From Cellvibrionaceae bacterium (GTDB taxonomy: Bacteria > Pseudomonadota > Gammaproteobacteria > Pseudomonadales > Cellvibrionaceae): a stretch of DNA of 15,550 nucleotides. The stretch spans positions 1-15,550 of the forward strand of contig JAGKXD010000093.1 in the NCBI GenBank assembly GCA_021151525.1, in the 5' to 3' direction. Both the position numbers and the translations under genes were made by a program. Below, one piece after another: positions 14,077 to 15,550 of the stretch. Under the pieces are notes generated by a model. The model was not told the origin of the DNA and ran no database searches. It saw only the letters and a list, made by a program, of their open reading frames with translations. Every line of letters begins with the position of its first letter. Positions within the stretch are counted from its first letter, which is position 1.

Positions 14077-15480
14077 TTAAATTGTAGAATCATTTTTTTC
14101 GTGATCATTACCGCTTTCAAGATAGTTTTGGTTTACATCGTATTTTTTAATAAGGTCGTAAAACGTTGGTCTGGTGACTCCCAATAGCTTGGCAGCTGCT
14201 GAGATGTTGTTGTCTGTCATGCTTAGGGCGCGCAGTATGGCGCCTCGTTCTGCCTCTTGGCGAACATGGCGTAAGTTGAGCGATAGCTCGCCTGCTTCTG
14301 CCAAGCCTAAATCCTCGCGGGTGACATATTTGCCGTCAGCCATAATCACGGCGCGTTTTATTTTGTTTTCCATTTCGCGAATGTTGCCTGGCCATGAATA
14401 GTTTTCGATGGCGGCAATTGCATCTGGTGTAAATCCGGTTACGTTTTGGCCGTGCTCCTTGGCGAATTGCAATTTAAAGTGGCGCGCCAGTAAGACCTTG
14501 TCGCCCAGGCGATTGCGAAGAGGAGGTATGTTTACTGTCATTTCGCAAATGCGGTAGAACAGATCCTCGCGAAAACTTCCATTGCCTACCATGGCCTCCA
14601 GGTCTTTATTGGTGGCGCAAATGACCCGCACATCTACTGGGATCTCACTCCTGCCGCCGACACGTTCAATAACCCTTTCCTGTAAAAAGCGCAAAAGCTT
14701 TGCTTGTAAATTGAGAGGCATGTCACCAATTTCGTCGAGAAACAGGGTGCCTTCATGCGCTGTTTCTACTTTGCCTATGGTGGTTTTATTGGCGCCGGTA
14801 AATGCGCCCTTTTCATAGCCAAAGAGCTCGCTCTCAATCAGGTTTTCAGGTACAGCAGCACAATTGATGGCTACAAAGCGTTTGTTTCTGCGCGGGCTGA
14901 GTTGGTGAATAGCGCGCGCCATAACTTCCTTGCCGGTACCACTTTCACCTAGCAGTGTGCAGGTTACGGTCGTAGGGGAAATTTTTTCCAGTTGGCGACA
15001 AATCTTCAGCATTTGCGGATCGTTGGTGATCATGCCTTCGAGCGGCGCCTGCTGCGAGATATTGAGGCGACGGTTGTAGTCCTCCAGATCGAATATATGG
15101 AAGGCGCGCTGAACAATCAGATCCAGGGTGTTGGGGTCTACCGGTTTTTGGTAAAAGTCATAGGCGCCCATGGCTACCGCGCGCAGGGCGTTGTCGCGAT
15201 CCGTCTTGCCGGTCATCACAATAATTTTACTGTTAGGGGCGATGCGTAAAATATCCTGGATACATTTAAACCCTTCATCGACTCCATCTTCATCAGGTGG
15301 AAGGCCCAGATCCTGAATTATTACCGGCGCTTCGTGCAGGCGTAGTGCGGCTATGGCGTCCTGGCGATTATCGGCAACGACCGTTTCATATTGGTCAAAG
15401 TGCCAGCGCAATTGGCTTTGCAAGCCGGTGTCATCTTCGACAATTAGTAGGATAGGTTTGGTGGAGGTTGATTTGCTCAT
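14077..15480 (-). CDS. prsR: PrsR, PEP-CTERM-box sigma-54-dependent response regulator
   Basis: A 467-residue NtrC-type activator. The receiver domain (about 8-125) has the acidic pair in IVEDD, phospho-acceptor Asp 57 in IIQDLGLPP, Thr 90 and Lys 112. The AAA+ domain has Walker A GESGTGKE (178-185), the sigma-54 contact loop GAFTGA (225-230), Walker B GTLFLDE (244-250), the arginine-finger region REDLFYR (304-310) and WPGNIRE (363-369). A Fis-type helix-turn-helix lies at about 424-443 (NISAAAKLLGVTRPTFYDLI). The PDEDGVDEG insertion after Asp 57 is typical of the PrsR subgroup. With PrsK and RpoN such proteins activate PEP-CTERM genes. All key residues are intact. Start is ATG at 15480, nine nt after the kinase stop, with GGGA upstream. 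Confidence 0.95.
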   Translation of the reverse strand: MSKSTSTKPILLIVEDDTGLQSQLRWHFDQYETVVADNRQDAIAALRLHEAPVIIQDLGLPPDEDGVDEGFKCIQDILRIAPNSKIIVMTGKTDRDNALRAVAMGAYDFYQKPVDPNTLDLIVQRAFHIFDLEDYNRRLNISQQAPLEGMITNDPQMLKICRQLEKISPTTVTCTLLGESGTGKEVMARAIHQLSPRRNKRFVAINCAAVPENLIESELFGYEKGAFTGANKTTIGKVETAHEGTLFLDEIGDMPLNLQAKLLRFLQERVIERVGGRSEIPVDVRVICATNKDLEAMVGNGSFREDLFYRICEMTVNIPPLRNRLGDKVLLARHFKLQFAKEHGQNVTGFTPDAIAAIENYSWPGNIREMENKIKRAVIMADGKYVTREDLGLAEAGELSLNLRHVRQEAERGAILRALSMTDNNISAAAKLLGVTRPTFYDLIKKYDVNQNYLESGNDHEKNDSTI

Positions 15481-15489
15481 GCGATCCCG

Positions 15490-15550
15490 CTAATCCTTGT
15501 TTAGTGGCAGGGTAATTGTAATAGTTGTACCTTCGCCAACTTCGCTGGCG
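15490..15550 (-). CDS. prsK: Sensor histidine kinase C-terminus, PrsK-like; cut by window end
   Basis: Only the last 20 codons are inside the window, ending at TAG 15490-15492. They read ASEVGEGTTITITLPLNKD, where GEGTT and the closing TLPL are the last ATP-binding box and final strand of a histidine-kinase HATPase_c domain. Its place nine nt before prsR makes it the likely cognate kinase PrsK. The name rests on context, since the sensor part is not visible. Confidence 0.75.
   Translation of the reverse strand, partial: ASEVGEGTTITITLPLNKD

Overview
All genes in this window lie on the minus strand, so transcription runs from high to low coordinates. Two things suggest a Gammaproteobacterium near Cellvibrio or other Cellvibrionaceae. 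The first is moderate G+C with AT-rich junctions. The second is a lipoprotein whose domains are joined by long serine-rich linkers, a style common in that group. The assignment is inference. The locus itself is an exosortase A (XrtA) / PEP-CTERM exopolysaccharide locus.

Layout in transcription order. (1) Regulators: the last residues of a histidine kinase (PrsK-like, 15490-15550, cut by the window end) and the full sigma-54-dependent response regulator PrsR (14077-15480). (2) Surface proteins: a serine-rich fibronectin-III-like lipoprotein (12844-13857) and a secreted PEP-CTERM protein (11920-12666). The PEP-CTERM gene has a good sigma-54 (-24/-12) promoter and a palindrome upstream that could be an activator site. 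A weaker sigma-54-like element precedes the lipoprotein. A symmetric rho-independent terminator follows the PEP-CTERM gene. (3) A tightly packed operon from 11795 to beyond position 1: exosortase A with a fused EpsI domain, a membrane GT2, a PaaK/CapK-like adenylate-forming enzyme, a second GT2, a CE4 polysaccharide deacetylase, a GT-C type membrane glycosyltransferase, two GT4 enzymes, an O-antigen ligase/polymerase-like membrane protein, and a third GT4 cut by the window start. Junctions in this operon are overlaps of 13-14 nt or gaps of 2-29 nt.

Likely cooperation: PrsK/PrsR with RpoN switches on the PEP-CTERM protein and perhaps the lipoprotein. The PEP-CTERM protein is exported by Sec and held by its C-terminal tripartite tail. 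XrtA processes that tail, and the protein may be linked to, or retained by, the polysaccharide built by the glycosyltransferase operon. The deacetylase and the adenylate-forming enzyme suggest modification of amino sugars. No flippase, priming glycosyl-phosphate transferase, Wza/Wzc-type export gene, tRNA, rRNA, CRISPR array or insertion sequence is seen. There is no gene-free stretch over 300 bases; the longest is 13858-14076.
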